Part shown: piece by piece, positions 1 through 9,285 of the stretch
How positions within the stretch are numbered: the stretch's first letter is position 1
How the letters are laid out: each line of letters opens with the position of its first letter
Assembly: GCF_900141785.1 (NCBI RefSeq)
Contig: NZ_FQYP01000005.1
Location: forward strand, 310,001-374,000
Length of the DNA stretch: 64,000 nucleotides
Reading direction: 5' to 3'
DNA from: Aquimarina spongiae
GTDB lineage: Bacteria; Bacteroidota; Bacteroidia; Flavobacteriales; Flavobacteriaceae
Translations under genes and position numbers: made by a program
The notes under the pieces: model-generated
What the model was told of the DNA's origin: nothing
What the model saw: only the letters and a program-made list of their open reading frames with translations
Databases searched by the model: none

Positions 1-754
1 CTTCTGCCAATTTCTTGAGATACAAGGCTTTTTTTTCTGGTACAGCAATACACATCACTAATCTCATATCTAGATCTTTGACCTCTCTCATTGCTTTTAA
101 AAGTGTTTTTAAACCCTGCCATTTTTGAATAGCCCCAAAATACAATATATAAGGGTTGGTACTATTAGTGGTATCACTCTCGTAAATTGTTACCCCATTA
201 GGAATTAAATTTACTTTATTTTCTGAGATAGAAAACCTTTTTTGTATGTAGTCTTTGGTTACTTTAGAAGGTGTAATGATAATATCTGAGTCATGTACAC
301 ATTGGTTTTCTAAAGATTCGATTTTATGAATAATCCCTTTATGAATCTTTGCATATCTATATGGTAGTTCTATGCTAGGGAACGCATTAATTTCAAAAAT
401 TTTTCTGGCGTTTTTAAAGCTTTGTACTGCAGGAACCCCTCCCCAAATATCTCTAAAATGCACTAATTGGATGTCTTGACAGAGGTCGCTCTTCATGAAT
501 TTTAAAATGTCTTCGCTAAAAAACTGTGTTCGTTTTAAAAAATTCAGTTCCTTTCGCTTCCATCGATATACATACAAAGATCGTTCTTCGTCAAATTGAA
601 ATTGTGGCATTTCATCTGTCCCTAAGCAGATTAATAAACCAACATCAAAAGTGTTTTGTAGCGCTTTTAGGCAATGATTGATATGAGTAGCAGCTCCTTT
701 TGTAGAAGGGAAAACATCAAATGCTATGTATAGATACTTCGGTTGGGACCTCAT
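1..754 (-). CDS. Glycosyltransferase family 4, 3' end outside window
   Basis: A reading frame stays open from an ATG at 754 to the window edge (251 codons, no stop reached). It begins MRSQPKYLYIAFDVFPSTKG and has the layout of a GT-B glycosyltransferase. The N-terminal Rossmann half contains a GAATHI glycine turn. The linker carries a PSKVTKDYI segment, and the second half opens with NPYILYFGAIQKWQGLKTLL, the usual start of the nucleotide-sugar-binding domain of group 1 transferases. The donor-binding EX7E region lies beyond the edge. The likely role is sugar transfer in surface polysaccharide or exopolysaccharide synthesis. The specific substrate cannot be told. Confidence 0.85.
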   Translation of the reverse strand, partial: MRSQPKYLYIAFDVFPSTKGAATHINHCLKALQNTFDVGLLICLGTDEMPQFQFDEERSLYVYRWKRKELNFLKRTQFFSEDILKFMKSDLCQDIQLVHFRDIWGGVPAVQSFKNARKIFEINAFPSIELPYRYAKIHKGIIHKIESLENQCVHDSDIIITPSKVTKDYIQKRFSISENKVNLIPNGVTIYESDTTNSTNPYILYFGAIQKWQGLKTLLKAMREVKDLDMRLVMCIAVPEKKALYLKKLAE

Positions 755-1001
755 TAACTTTGTTTAGTATTGCAATTTATGAACTTGTAGTTAATTTAAC
801 CTCTAGATCTATAAAAAGAAATATGATAACTAAGAGGAGCCAAGTTCATCTCCAATAGCAAACTTGGTACCTTATACATAATGACAAGAGTCTCATTCTT
901 GCATCTTTATGAATTCTAATTAATAATACTTTCTTGATTTTTCAATTATAGTATTATATTGTAGAAAGAAATTAGAAATCATCTTTAATATATACCATAA
1001 A

Positions 1002-1979
1002 ATGAGTAAAGCACCCTTTATAAAAGAATTAACCTTGCCGGCTGTGGCGGCCCCCATGTTTTTAATCTCAGGACCTCAATTGGTTATTGAGTGTTGTAAA
1101 AATGGAATTGTAGGTACTTTTCCGGCATTAAACCAACGTACTTCTGAAGGATTCGAAGAATGGTTGATTGAGATTAAAGAAGCACTTTCTGATTATGAAA
1201 AGGAAACAGGTAAAAAAGCAGCACCATTTGGTGTAAATCTCATCGTTCATCATTCAAACCCTAGATTAAAAGCGGATCTCGCTTTATGTGTTAAGCATCA
1301 AGTGCCATTAATTATCACTTCTTTGGGTGCTGTTTCAGAATTGGTAGATACGGTGCATAGCTACGGGGGATTAGTATTTCATGATGTTATCAAAAAGCGA
1401 CATGCCGAAAAAGCTAGCGAAGCAGGAGTAGATGGATTAATTTTGGTTGCCGCTGGAGCAGGAGGACATGCAGGAACCTTAAATCCTATGCCATTTATTA
1501 CTGAAATTAAACAGTTCTTCAAGAAAACCATATTACTTTCCGGTTGTATTAGTACAGGAAGAGATGTAGCCTCTGCTATGCAGATGGGTGCGGATTTGGC
1601 GTATATGGGTACTCGTTTTATTAATACTGAAGAGAGCAAAGCTCCAAAAGAATATAGAGAGATGATCATCAATTGTGGAGCAAGTGATATTGTGTATACT
1701 GCTGCTATTTCTGGAGTTGCTGCCAATTTTTTAGGCCCGAGTTTACAGGCTATGGGGATTACCGAAGAAATGTTGACTAGAAAAACCAAAGTAGATTTTG
1801 GTGAAGAACTAACGGTTGATGAAAATGAAGCTAAAGCCTGGGCTACGATCTGGTCGGCAGGTCAAGGAGTGGCAGCCATTCATGATGCACCTAGCGTAAA
1901 AGATTTGATTTCAAATTTGAAGCAGGAATTTAAAACTGCCATTCAACAGCAAAATCAGTTATTAGAAACCTATGGATAG
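1002..1979 (+). CDS. Nitronate monooxygenase (2-nitropropane dioxygenase family)
   Basis: This 325-residue TIM-barrel flavoprotein would oxidise alkyl nitronates, or act as a related FMN-dependent oxidoreductase, in the cytoplasm. The start MSKAPFIKELTLPAVAAPMF matches the family opening strand, where APMF lies at the FMN site. VAAGAGGHAG near residues 148-157 is the phosphate-binding glycine loop with the family His. GADLAYMGTRFINTEES is the second phosphate-binding segment. Length is normal. It stands alone, with a 247-bp leader after the divergent glycosyltransferase. The family annotation is firm. The physiological substrate is unknown. Confidence 0.9.
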   Translation: MSKAPFIKELTLPAVAAPMFLISGPQLVIECCKNGIVGTFPALNQRTSEGFEEWLIEIKEALSDYEKETGKKAAPFGVNLIVHHSNPRLKADLALCVKHQVPLIITSLGAVSELVDTVHSYGGLVFHDVIKKRHAEKASEAGVDGLILVAAGAGGHAGTLNPMPFITEIKQFFKKTILLSGCISTGRDVASAMQMGADLAYMGTRFINTEESKAPKEYREMIINCGASDIVYTAAISGVAANFLGPSLQAMGITEEMLTRKTKVDFGEELTVDENEAKAWATIWSAGQGVAAIHDAPSVKDLISNLKQEFKTAIQQQNQLLETYG

Positions 1980-2143
1980 TGATAGTATCAAAGATTAACT
2001 CAACATGGTGAACCTTAATACTTCTCGGCCCTGCTATGGGCAGTTTTAACTTTCTATTGGACCATTTTCACAAAGTATTAAACTTTGATACCTAAGTTTG
2101 AAACCATCTTACCTAAATTTTAGCTTCTAAGGTCTAATGTTAG

Positions 2144-2199
2144 ACCACTACAACTCATGTACGACTACCCAATGTTTTTTATACCTTGTTGGTGGTAGT
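2144..2199 (-). repeat. attC-like imperfect palindrome, site 1
   Basis: A ~56-nt imperfect inverted repeat abuts the stop codon of the minus-strand gene at 2199. The arms are CCACTACAACTCATGTAC on the left and TATACCTTGTTGGTGGTAG on the right. They share an outer AAC/GTT stem, an unpaired asymmetric spacer and an inner GTAC-TATAC stem. The length is at the short end of known attC sites. The same architecture recurs at 4221, 18942, 19475, 21905, 25265 and 32331. Pairing is imperfect, so the call rests on the series rather than on this copy. Confidence 0.35.
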
Positions 2200-2522
2200 T
2201 ATTTTGGAGGTAAACTCATTACATAATCATAACTTTCATTTAAGTATTCTGATAATTTATCTAAATCTTCCCACATTTTTTCGGGAATCAAAACATAGCC
2301 TTCCATAGTAGCATTGTAAGATTTGTAAAGTGTGGTGTCAAATTCTTTTAGATACTTTTTTTGTACTTCTTTAGAAAATCGGATTCCTATTTCTCCCGCT
2401 TTGTTAAAAAGCGAAAACATATAACCATTGGTAGATGTATAAGGCATTGTTTTTCCTTTTCTTTCAAATCGCTCGCATTTGTCAATAAGGCTATCGTATA
2501 TTTTTAATTTGTCTTCCCACAT
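2199..2522 (-). CDS. Small TfoX N-terminal-like protein, function unknown
   Basis: The start ATG at 2522 gives MWEDKLKIYDSLIDKCERFE (107 residues). It lies 4 nt after the stop of the SRPBCC gene at 2527-2967. A longer frame from 2543 would overlap that gene by 17 nt and is less likely. The segment NGYMFSLFNKAGEIGIRFSK and the later EKMWEDLDKLSEYLNESYDY resemble the TfoX N-terminal domain fold found in many small accessory proteins. No catalytic residues are evident. It is probably translated with the SRPBCC protein as a two-gene unit. The fold assignment is tentative and a role cannot be inferred. Confidence 0.6.
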   Translation of the reverse strand: MWEDKLKIYDSLIDKCERFERKGKTMPYTSTNGYMFSLFNKAGEIGIRFSKEVQKKYLKEFDTTLYKSYNATMEGYVLIPEKMWEDLDKLSEYLNESYDYVMSLPPK

Positions 2523-2526
2523 AGTT

Positions 2527-2967
2527 TTATTGTTTTTCAACAAATTGCTTAAATTGTTGCATCCATTTTTCTCCTTGTTTTCTGTACATTTTTGGAAATA
2601 GAATTGCCATTAATTTTGGCATAAACCAGTTAATTCTGGTATACTCATATTCATACTCATATCGGGTTTTCGTATCGCTAATTTCTATGAAAGTACATTT
2701 CATAGTATTTTCCATGTGTTTATGGTAGTAATTTGCTTCAAAAGAATCGGGAAGATTGTTTTTGGTAATGGTTTCAATTAAAATCATATCCTTATTACCA
2801 TACTTATAATACATTTTAGACTTTGCGCCGTTTTGGTTTTTCGTACCACTAATCAATTCTTTTTTTATGAAACCATCCTGATATTCTTTGTTGTAATCCG
2901 AATTTATAAATAAATCCGTTACTATTGATCTTGGTTGATTAATCACAAGTGCTCCTTTATGCTTCAT
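2527..2967 (-). CDS. SRPBCC family (START-like) protein
   Basis: This 146-residue protein begins MKHKGALVINQPRSIVTDLF, the first strand and helix of the START/SRPBCC hydrophobic-ligand-binding fold. It ends with a long C-terminal helix (GEKWMQQFKQFVEKQ) that closes the cavity. The repeated EYEYEYTRINWFMPKLMAIL region is typical of polyketide-cyclase-like members. It is cytoplasmic with no signal peptide. It is first in a pair with the TfoX-like gene downstream. A 7-bp palindrome at 3021-3043 lies in its leader. Ligand or enzymatic activity cannot be deduced. Confidence 0.75.
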   Translation of the reverse strand: MKHKGALVINQPRSIVTDLFINSDYNKEYQDGFIKKELISGTKNQNGAKSKMYYKYGNKDMILIETITKNNLPDSFEANYYHKHMENTMKCTFIEISDTKTRYEYEYEYTRINWFMPKLMAILFPKMYRKQGEKWMQQFKQFVEKQ

Positions 2968-3020
2968 AATGTTAGCTATTTAATTTGAGAAGCATAAGTA
3001 GCTAATTCTGCTTTAGCACT

Positions 3021-3043
3021 GGTTACAGAACGGTTTTGTAACC
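3021..3043. promoter_or_regulatory. Perfect 7-bp inverted repeat in SRPBCC leader
   Basis: GGTTACA and TGTAACC flank a 9-nt centre, 54 bp upstream of the SRPBCC start and just 3' of the membrane AraC gene. It could be an operator for the adjacent regulator or a hairpin. A T-rich stretch follows only on the plus strand, where no gene ends, so an operator is preferred. Evidence is the symmetry alone. Confidence 0.3.
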
Positions 3044-3052
3044 TATATTTTT

Positions 3053-4141
3053 TTAAGATTTTAAGTTTTTGATGTATTCGGAAGGAGCAATCCCCTCAAA
3101 TTCTTTGAAGACTCGGTAAAAAGACACTTTATTATTAAAACCAGAATCGTATGCAATTTCAATTAATTTTAGTTTGTTGTCTTTGTCACGTTTTATAATT
3201 TCTTTCGCTTCTTTTAGTCGGTATTGATTTACTAATTTTTTAAAAGAGCAATTAAATTTTTGATTGATTATTTCTGAAACATAATTGGAAGGTAACGAAA
3301 CCGATTCTGAAAAGATTTTAAGATTTAGATTATCGTTCAAATGTATTTTATCAATTTCAAACAAGTTTACAATTCGTATTTGATCATTTTTTCTTTTAGT
3401 AAGATTATTCAGATTAGTAGGTTTGCTTGTAAAAATTAATGTTTTGTCTATTAGTTTATAAGCAATGGATTGAATCAAAAAAGTCATTGCTAACATACTT
3501 ACCTGGTTAAAAACAGCAAAATTGTAATTGCCCAAAGGCTGAAAGATAAAATAGATGAGATGTATGAGTAAAAAAATGGAGTAACTGATAAGTATGGTGT
3601 AATACCAGTTTACTAAAACATTATTAGTCACTTGTTTTTTAAATTGTTGTAATTTTTTGATGCCAAAAAACACATAGACTCCTATGTATGCAAAGAAGCT
3701 CAAGAAAAAGTAAAATTCAAAACTGGTGTAAGATGGAATTTTGGTCATAAACCTGTTTACGGTTTCTAATTTTTCTGTTCCGCTCAAAAAATAAAACGGA
3801 ATGTTTAACACTAACATCAAACAAAACACGACGAAATGTAAATAGCTCTTTTTTGATAATTTAAACCCCTGTATAGTTATTGACAACGCCATAAAAAAGA
3901 GTAGAGGGGGTTTTAGAAAACTAATTGGGGTAGCGATTCCCAAAAGATGTGGCATAGAATTTATAAGTTCTGTTTCTACTAATAAGCGTTCAAAAAGAAT
4001 AATTCCTTCTACAATTAGCAGTGTTGCCAGTAATTTTTTGAATGCTGTTCTGTCCGAACTTAGTAAAACATAGGCAATAAAAAATGCCTGACAAGTACCA
4101 AAAATGATAAGGATGTTAATTATCAATGAAATTCCTGTCAT
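3053..4141 (-). CDS. Membrane-anchored AraC family transcriptional regulator
   Basis: This 362-residue protein has about seven hydrophobic segments over residues 5-235, for example SLIINILIIFGTCQAFFIAY, followed by a cytoplasmic AraC HTH domain at about 260-360. The DNA-binding part shows both helix-turn-helix units (KIFSESVSLPSNYVSEIINQ and IAYDSGFNNKVSFYRVFKEF) and ends with APSEYIK. The architecture suggests that a membrane-embedded sensor controls DNA binding directly, as in other Bacteroidota 7TM-AraC proteins. The target is unknown. The neighbouring SRPBCC/TfoX-like operon on the same strand is a candidate. The boundary on its 5' side is an attC-like palindrome. Confidence 0.85.
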   Translation of the reverse strand: MTGISLIINILIIFGTCQAFFIAYVLLSSDRTAFKKLLATLLIVEGIILFERLLVETELINSMPHLLGIATPISFLKPPLLFFMALSITIQGFKLSKKSYLHFVVFCLMLVLNIPFYFLSGTEKLETVNRFMTKIPSYTSFEFYFFLSFFAYIGVYVFFGIKKLQQFKKQVTNNVLVNWYYTILISYSIFLLIHLIYFIFQPLGNYNFAVFNQVSMLAMTFLIQSIAYKLIDKTLIFTSKPTNLNNLTKRKNDQIRIVNLFEIDKIHLNDNLNLKIFSESVSLPSNYVSEIINQKFNCSFKKLVNQYRLKEAKEIIKRDKDNKLKLIEIAYDSGFNNKVSFYRVFKEFEGIAPSEYIKNLKS

Positions 4142-4220
4142 TGTTTTTTATAGAATTGTTTTTTCAAAGATAATGAGTTTGGTTTTTTATGGAAGTGGTT
4201 AACTTTTTTCGTAGTTCAAA

Positions 4221-4361
4221 TTACCGTTACCGGTTTTGTGTATGGAAAGTTGTGTACTTGTGTGCGAGGGTTTCCCAAGGAAAAATCAGACGTAACAAAA
4301 TAAAAACTGCTCTTGGTTAAGTACTAAACTGCGCAATTTTTATACACGGTGTTAGGTGCAG
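4221..4361 (-). repeat. attC-like imperfect palindrome, site 2
   Basis: The left end is TTACCGGTTTTGTGTATGG and the right end is ATACACGGTGTTAGGTGCAG. The inner stem GTGTAT/ATACAC is perfect. The outer part carries GTTAGGT, which fits the integron R-box consensus GTTRRRY, though the left half keeps only a weak partner. The site ends 3 nt before the stop of the minus-strand gene at 4365. Its right end is nearly identical to that of the site at 19475-19611, so the two are clearly related. Confidence 0.45.
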
Positions 4362-4364
4362 TTT

Positions 4365-4865
4365 TTATACTCCACCACCATTTTTTTGATTAATTAATGT
4401 TCCGTGCATAATTAGAAAAGCAGGATAATATGAATAAATAACTAACTCTATTAATTCAATCGTAGGTTTTTGTTGATTTAATATCTCACAGCTTATTTCA
4501 AAAGTTGAAAAATCACCTTTAGTTTTTTTATATCTTAATAGATGAGTTTTATTTTCATCATAAAGATTAAATTCTTGCTTAAAGGTATTGATTTTCAAAA
4601 TGAATTTTTCTTCTAAACCATCTTGATTAAAACTAATTATGCTATCAAGAAGCCAATTAAAATTAATTGAACCTATACTTTTTGAATTTTTTATGATATT
4701 GTACTTATATTTTTCCCACCATTTGCCTTTTGCTTCAAATTCAATAGTTTCTCCTTTGTACTCAGTTTTTCCAATAGATTCACAATCAGATTGTAATTTG
4801 AAAATAGATATTCCATTTTCAATTAATTCAAAGGACTGCTCATTGTAGTCTGTTCTGATAATCAT
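4365..4865 (-). CDS. Hypothetical protein, aromatic-rich beta protein
   Basis: A 166-residue cytoplasmic protein begins MIIRTDYNEQSFELIENGIS. Alternating hydrophobic and charged strands, with a conspicuous KGKWWEKYKYN stretch, suggest a beta-barrel such as the LURP-one/tubby-like fold, but I cannot assign a family. It sits alone between an attC-like palindrome at its 3' end and the left end of repeat R1 copy A at its 5' end. That is the arrangement of a single-gene cassette. Codon use is like its neighbours. No function is proposed. Confidence 0.55.
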   Translation of the reverse strand: MIIRTDYNEQSFELIENGISIFKLQSDCESIGKTEYKGETIEFEAKGKWWEKYKYNIIKNSKSIGSINFNWLLDSIISFNQDGLEEKFILKINTFKQEFNLYDENKTHLLRYKKTKGDFSTFEISCEILNQQKPTIELIELVIYSYYPAFLIMHGTLINQKNGGGV

Positions 4866-4943
4866 TTTATAGGTTTTGTTTATTAGAACAGAAATATTAA
4901 CTTTTGTTACAATATTTCAATAAAAATGCTTGAGTCAAATCGC

Positions 4944-5276
4944 AGATAACGTATGTGTATAGTTACCTCAATCAGATGATATTTCAGAATATAAAAACAA
5001 TAATCTCCAACAAAAAAGCGATAGCTCGTAAAAATAGAGTTAGCGAAATAGAAAAACAAAAGTGGGGTTTAGTACAGGACCGGACGATAAAAACGGCCCA
5101 TATCTACCAGAATAGGGACAAACAGATCACCATAGGGGACTGCTAGATTCCCATTGTCCCCAAATCACTATATAACATCCCGTTTTTAACGAGGTTGAGC
5201 ACCAATTATTGGTTATTTCTATTGTATGGTTCTATTTTGTTATGAAATAATATTCAAAAGTTCATAATAAAAACCT
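4944..5276 (+). repeat. Dispersed repeat R1, copy A
   Basis: This is one of three ~330-bp related copies, the others being 26674-27040 and 34679-35056. All have the same orientation and all begin with AAC followed a few bases later by GTRTATAG. A translatable core reads KQKWGLVQDRTIK...HIYQNRD...IPFLTRLSTN, conserved in all three, so this may be the remnant of a coding or structured element. Copy A lacks ~44 nt that lie between two ATAGTTAC direct repeats in copy B, consistent with a slippage deletion. Its 63-residue open frame is not credible as a gene. It directly precedes the LRR surface protein. Confidence 0.7.
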
Positions 5277-5282
5277 TCCAAC

Positions 5283-8200
5283 ATGAAAAAGCAAATACAA
5301 TTTATACTGTCTACCATCTTTATGGTATCAATAGGCCTTACTGGCTATGGACAGCAACCGCAAATAGATGACTATTTTTATACAGACAACGGTATCGGAT
5401 ATGCAATAACTAGCACTAGCCCTAAGGAGGTAAAGATTTTTGGGCACCCTAAAGGTTTCCCAGCAGGTTCTTTTGTTAGAAAACTAGACATACCTCCAAC
5501 CGTAACCTGCCCCAATAATGCCTTTAGGCCAACAAACAACGGAACGATAAGGATTGATTGTCCTCAGGGAGAATATAAAGTTACCGGTATTAATAGTGAA
5601 GCTTTTGGTTATGAGTATTGGTTGAGTGAGGTCACCATACCGAACACTGTAAGATTTATTGAGCAGCAAGCTTTTGCAGGAAACGAACACGACCCTGACC
5701 TCCACGACAAATTGAGAATTGCGTTGGTCATTCCCAATAGTGTGGAAAGGATTGACCTAAGGGCTTTTGGATATAGCGGCTTGACTGGCGTGACCATTAG
5801 TCAAAGCATTACCAGTATTGAGAATTCGGTTTTCCAGGGCAATAACTTGGAGAGCGTGGTTATTCCCGATAGAGTGACCACAATTGGTCTTTGGGCCTTT
5901 GCACTTAACGAATTGACCAGTGTGACCATTGGTCAAGGCGTTACCCATATTAGGGCTTCTGCTTTTGGCTTTAACAAGTTGACCCATGTAGCCATTCCCG
6001 ATAATGTGACCACTATTGAGGCTGGAGCTTTTAGGAATAACCCAATTACCACAGTGGTATCAGAGCGCACAGATCCCCCATCAATCCAGACAAACACCTT
6101 TACAAACCGTAACCAAATAGATGTTATTGTCCCCAAGGGCGCATATAATAATTATGTACGAGCTTGGACAGGTTTTGGCTTTAAATCTATCAGAGAAAAA
6201 GTAGACGTTGGCGACACCTTTACGGCTAAAGGTATCGAATATCAAGTAACGGCGCTCGGTACCCCCAACGAGGTAATGATTATAGGTTACGTGTCTGCAG
6301 TTAACAGAGTAGAGATCCCCGAAACTGTAAGCAATGGGGGGAATGACTTTACAGTTACCAGTATTGGAGAAAGTGCTTTTCAGTTCAATAACTTGAAGAG
6401 TGTGAACATACCTAACAGTGTGACTAGTATTGAGTTTGGTGCTTTTGCTGGCAACGCCTTGGAAAGTGTGGACATACCTGGTAGTGTGACCAGTATTGGT
6501 AGTGGTGCTTTTAATAACAATGCCTTGACCCTTGTGAACATACAGGATGGTGTGAGAATTATTGAGGGTAATGCTTTTTCCGAAAATCCAGACCTTGCCG
6601 CAGTGGTGTCAATTGGCACAGATCCTCCATCGATTGAAGTAAGTACCTTTATAAACCGTAACCTAATAGACTTGATAGTGCCTGTAGGCACGAGAAATGA
6701 TTATGAAAATGCAGGGTGGATGGGCTTTAGATCCATCTCAGAAGGGATTGGGGTTTCAATAGAAGCGCCGGCGAGAATAGCTGATGTATCACCCTTTACG
6801 ATCACCTTTCGGTTTGATTTGGAAGTGACAGATTTTACGATAGATGACATTAATTTGGACAATGCTACCGCAAACAATTTTACAGGTAGCGGTACTGAAT
6901 ATACCGTAGAGATCACACCAACACTTTGCAATGGTCTCATTACCATTCATGTCCCTGAAAATGCAGCTGTAGCTGGACATCTAAGCAATGTCACCAATTT
7001 GCCAGCAAGCGTAGAGGTAAAGGTTAATGCCGTATTTGAACCCGAGGTAAGTAGTTCACTGGTCGAATATTGTGAAGGTGATAACGCCGTTGCATTGATG
7101 GCGACCGGAACAAATTTATTATGGTATACTGAGCCAACAGGAGGTACGGGAAGTACCACGGCACCGGTACCAAATACGGGAAGTGCTGGGGACACATCCT
7201 ATTATGTAAGTCAAACAAACAACGACAACAATTGCGAGAGCGAACGCGTAGAGATAGTAGTTCGTGTCAAACCCCAGCTAGTAGCTCCAATAATAAGTTC
7301 AAATACCCCGGTATGTTTTGGTGAAAATGCCATATTTACCATTACAGGAACCCCAGGTGATATGGTAACCTATAGCGGGGCCCTAAGTGGAATGGTAATT
7401 ATAGAAGCTGGTGGAACGGTAAACGTAGCAGTAAACGGGGCAGACTCGGATACGACCCTGGAACTAACAGAAGTAACCAATGGGGGCTGTAGTATGCCGT
7501 TATCGGGAACAGCCACGGTAATCGTTCAGGGTGATCGATTAATAACTATTGCCCAGGATATTACCGTACAACTGGATGTCAGTGAACAGGCGTCCATTAC
7601 CCCAGCACAAGTAAACAATGGTTCAAGGGGTGGTTGTAACAACTCCGATTCTATCTTCTTAAGTCTGGACAAGACTACTTTTACCTGTGACGATGTGGGG
7701 ACTCCAGTGATGGTGACCCTTACCGCAGTACAAGGAAGGCAAACGGCTGTGGCAACGGCTTTGATAACAGTAGAAGCGCATGTAAATAACCTTGTGGCAA
7801 TGGCCCGGGACATGACCGTACAGTTAGATGCCAATGGAGAGGCGACCATCTTGCCAGAGGATATAGACAATGGCTCTACTTATGGCTGCGGCAACACCCC
7901 AGAATTGAGCCTGGACATAGATACCTTTACCTGTAATGACATAAATACTCCGCTGATGGTTACCCTTACCGCTACACAGGGTGCCCAAACGTCTACCGCC
8001 ACTGCTATAGTAACCGTAGAAGCGATTGGCAATTGTGGGACTGGTGAGCCCCTTGCGGATTTCAATAGAGGGTTTTCCCCCAACGGTGATGGCATTGCCG
8101 ATAATTTGGTGATTCAAGGCCTTGAAAAATATGAGAACAACGTGGTCAAGATATACGATCTAAGCCAACGCTTGTTATTCAGTGCCCATTATGGCGGTCC

Positions 8201-8324
8201 CGGCGATGCCTGGGATGGCACTTATAAAGGCAGTAGGGTACCTGTAGGTTCTTATGTATGTGTAATCGACTACAACGAACCTGGGTTGGACCACGAAGCA
8301 AAAATGATCTATGTTAATTATTGA
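5283..8324 (+). CDS. BspA-like LRR surface protein with T9SS type-B sorting domain
   Basis: This 1013-residue secreted protein has a signal peptide (MKKQIQFILSTIFMVSIGLTG, cut near GYGQ). Two blocks of BspA-type leucine-rich repeats follow at about residues 100-300 and 345-480, with units of the form SVTIPNSVTSIGxxAF. Next are Ig-like/adhesive modules (about 480-940), including two HYR-like units sharing ITVQLDxxxxATITP. The C-terminal GFSPNGDGIADNLVI...VPVGSYVCVID segment is the gliding-motility-type (CHU_C, type B) sorting signal for the type IX secretion system. It is probably anchored at or released from the cell surface for adhesion. The hypothetical gene at 8494 follows after a hairpin-forming repeat. 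Confidence 0.9.
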   Translation: MKKQIQFILSTIFMVSIGLTGYGQQPQIDDYFYTDNGIGYAITSTSPKEVKIFGHPKGFPAGSFVRKLDIPPTVTCPNNAFRPTNNGTIRIDCPQGEYKVTGINSEAFGYEYWLSEVTIPNTVRFIEQQAFAGNEHDPDLHDKLRIALVIPNSVERIDLRAFGYSGLTGVTISQSITSIENSVFQGNNLESVVIPDRVTTIGLWAFALNELTSVTIGQGVTHIRASAFGFNKLTHVAIPDNVTTIEAGAFRNNPITTVVSERTDPPSIQTNTFTNRNQIDVIVPKGAYNNYVRAWTGFGFKSIREKVDVGDTFTAKGIEYQVTALGTPNEVMIIGYVSAVNRVEIPETVSNGGNDFTVTSIGESAFQFNNLKSVNIPNSVTSIEFGAFAGNALESVDIPGSVTSIGSGAFNNNALTLVNIQDGVRIIEGNAFSENPDLAAVVSIGTDPPSIEVSTFINRNLIDLIVPVGTRNDYENAGWMGFRSISEGIGVSIEAPARIADVSPFTITFRFDLEVTDFTIDDINLDNATANNFTGSGTEYTVEITPTLCNGLITIHVPENAAVAGHLSNVTNLPASVEVKVNAVFEPEVSSSLVEYCEGDNAVALMATGTNLLWYTEPTGGTGSTTAPVPNTGSAGDTSYYVSQTNNDNNCESERVEIVVRVKPQLVAPIISSNTPVCFGENAIFTITGTPGDMVTYSGALSGMVIIEAGGTVNVAVNGADSDTTLELTEVTNGGCSMPLSGTATVIVQGDRLITIAQDITVQLDVSEQASITPAQVNNGSRGGCNNSDSIFLSLDKTTFTCDDVGTPVMVTLTAVQGRQTAVATALITVEAHVNNLVAMARDMTVQLDANGEATILPEDIDNGSTYGCGNTPELSLDIDTFTCNDINTPLMVTLTATQGAQTSTATAIVTVEAIGNCGTGEPLADFNRGFSPNGDGIADNLVIQGLEKYENNVVKIYDLSQRLLFSAHYGGPGDAWDGTYKGSRVPVGSYVCVIDYNEPGLDHEAKMIYVNY

Positions 8325-8350
8325 TGTTTTTGTTTCTCCAAATAACCGGG

Positions 8351-8410
8351 CTTCGAGAGCCTCAGCCCTCGGTAGCGTTCCGAACCCTGCGGACCCTGAG
8401 GCTCTCGAAG
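8351..8410. repeat. 15-bp perfect inverted repeat, GC-rich hairpin
   Basis: CTTCGAGAGCCTCAG at 8351-8365 is mirrored by CTGAGGCTCTCGAAG at 8396-8410 around a 30-nt loop that is GC-rich in an otherwise AT-rich region. It lies 26 bp after the LRR gene stop. It resembles the REP-like palindromes scattered through flavobacterial genomes and may act as a terminator or mRNA-stabilising hairpin. No U-run follows, so a simple intrinsic terminator is unlikely. Confidence 0.7.
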
Positions 8411-8493
8411 GGTCGAAGGGAGAGCTACTCCCTATTTCCATAAAATAATCCTCACAACTTATATAAATTATAAACCATAAATATATAATACGA

Positions 8494-9195
8494 ATGTCCA
8501 AACAAAATTTTGAAAAGAAACTAACCGAATTAGAAAACATACCACAAGAATTAGTTAAAGCACCATCACAACCGGTAGATGTCACTACACAAGAAGCCGA
8601 AGACCTATTTGTTTGGGCGCAAGAAGATAAACAAGTACTAGTTAGTATAGGATTGGATTGGAGCAAATATGTAATCGATCTACCGATACGAACAGGAGCG
8701 TGCCGTTATGCACAAGCCATTTGGAACAAAGAGCGCTATAGCCAGGAAGAAGCTGCCAAGGCCTGGAAAGAAGAATCGCCCAAAGCTTATGAGTTTAGAA
8801 ACGATTTGTTGGCTGATATGCGTTTTGCGTTTAGAAAACGCCCAGATCTATTAGGACGGGTACGCACTATTGCAGGAGGCGATGGCAATGCAGATATGAT
8901 CCAGGATTTGATGGATATTAGCGTGCTAGGAAAAGGAAATCTTGCCGAATTTGAAGCTATTAAGTATGACCTATCGCGTTTTGATGTTGCTGAACAAAAG
9001 TCGGACGGCCTGGCCGAGCTATTAGCCAAAGCGAATGGTACAACTTTAGACAATTCTAAAGCCAAGAACATTCGTGACCGTGCGTTTACACACCTTAAAG
9101 AAGCCATGGATGAGATTAGAGATACGGGTAAATACGCCTTTAGAAAAGATCCAGAGCGTTACAAAGGCTATATAAGCCGATACCGACGTAGGTGA
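8494..9195 (+). CDS. Hypothetical cytoplasmic protein
   Basis: This 233-residue protein begins MSKQNFEKKLTELENIPQEL. It is rich in helices and charged residues and has no signal peptide or membrane segment. A duplicated motif is visible: ADMRFAFRKRPDLLGRVR near residue 110 and GKYAFRKDPERYKGYISRY at the C-terminus, so the fold may contain two related helical units. I do not recognise a characterised family. It follows the LRR/T9SS gene on the same strand across a 169-bp gap holding an inverted repeat, so cotranscription is uncertain. GC content is slightly higher than in the surrounding genes. Confidence 0.7.
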   Translation: MSKQNFEKKLTELENIPQELVKAPSQPVDVTTQEAEDLFVWAQEDKQVLVSIGLDWSKYVIDLPIRTGACRYAQAIWNKERYSQEEAAKAWKEESPKAYEFRNDLLADMRFAFRKRPDLLGRVRTIAGGDGNADMIQDLMDISVLGKGNLAEFEAIKYDLSRFDVAEQKSDGLAELLAKANGTTLDNSKAKNIRDRAFTHLKEAMDEIRDTGKYAFRKDPERYKGYISRYRRR

Positions 9196-9207
9196 GACTT
9201 GTTCATA

Positions 9208-9232
9208 GTTGATGGTTGATGGTTGATGGTTG
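9208..9232. repeat. GTTGATG short tandem repeat
   Basis: The heptamer GTTGATG is repeated about 3.5 times just after the stop of the preceding hypothetical gene. It is a typical slippage-prone microsatellite with no visible function. Confidence 0.8.
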
Positions 9233-9285
9233 TCCGAATTGAAAACTTTTTAAGTTCTCATATTTTTTAAAAGCTTACTACCACT

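Noticed and set aside
3021..3043. Palindrome as an intrinsic terminator for the AraC gene
   Set aside because: The T-rich stretch follows on the plus strand, where no gene ends, so an operator is preferred.
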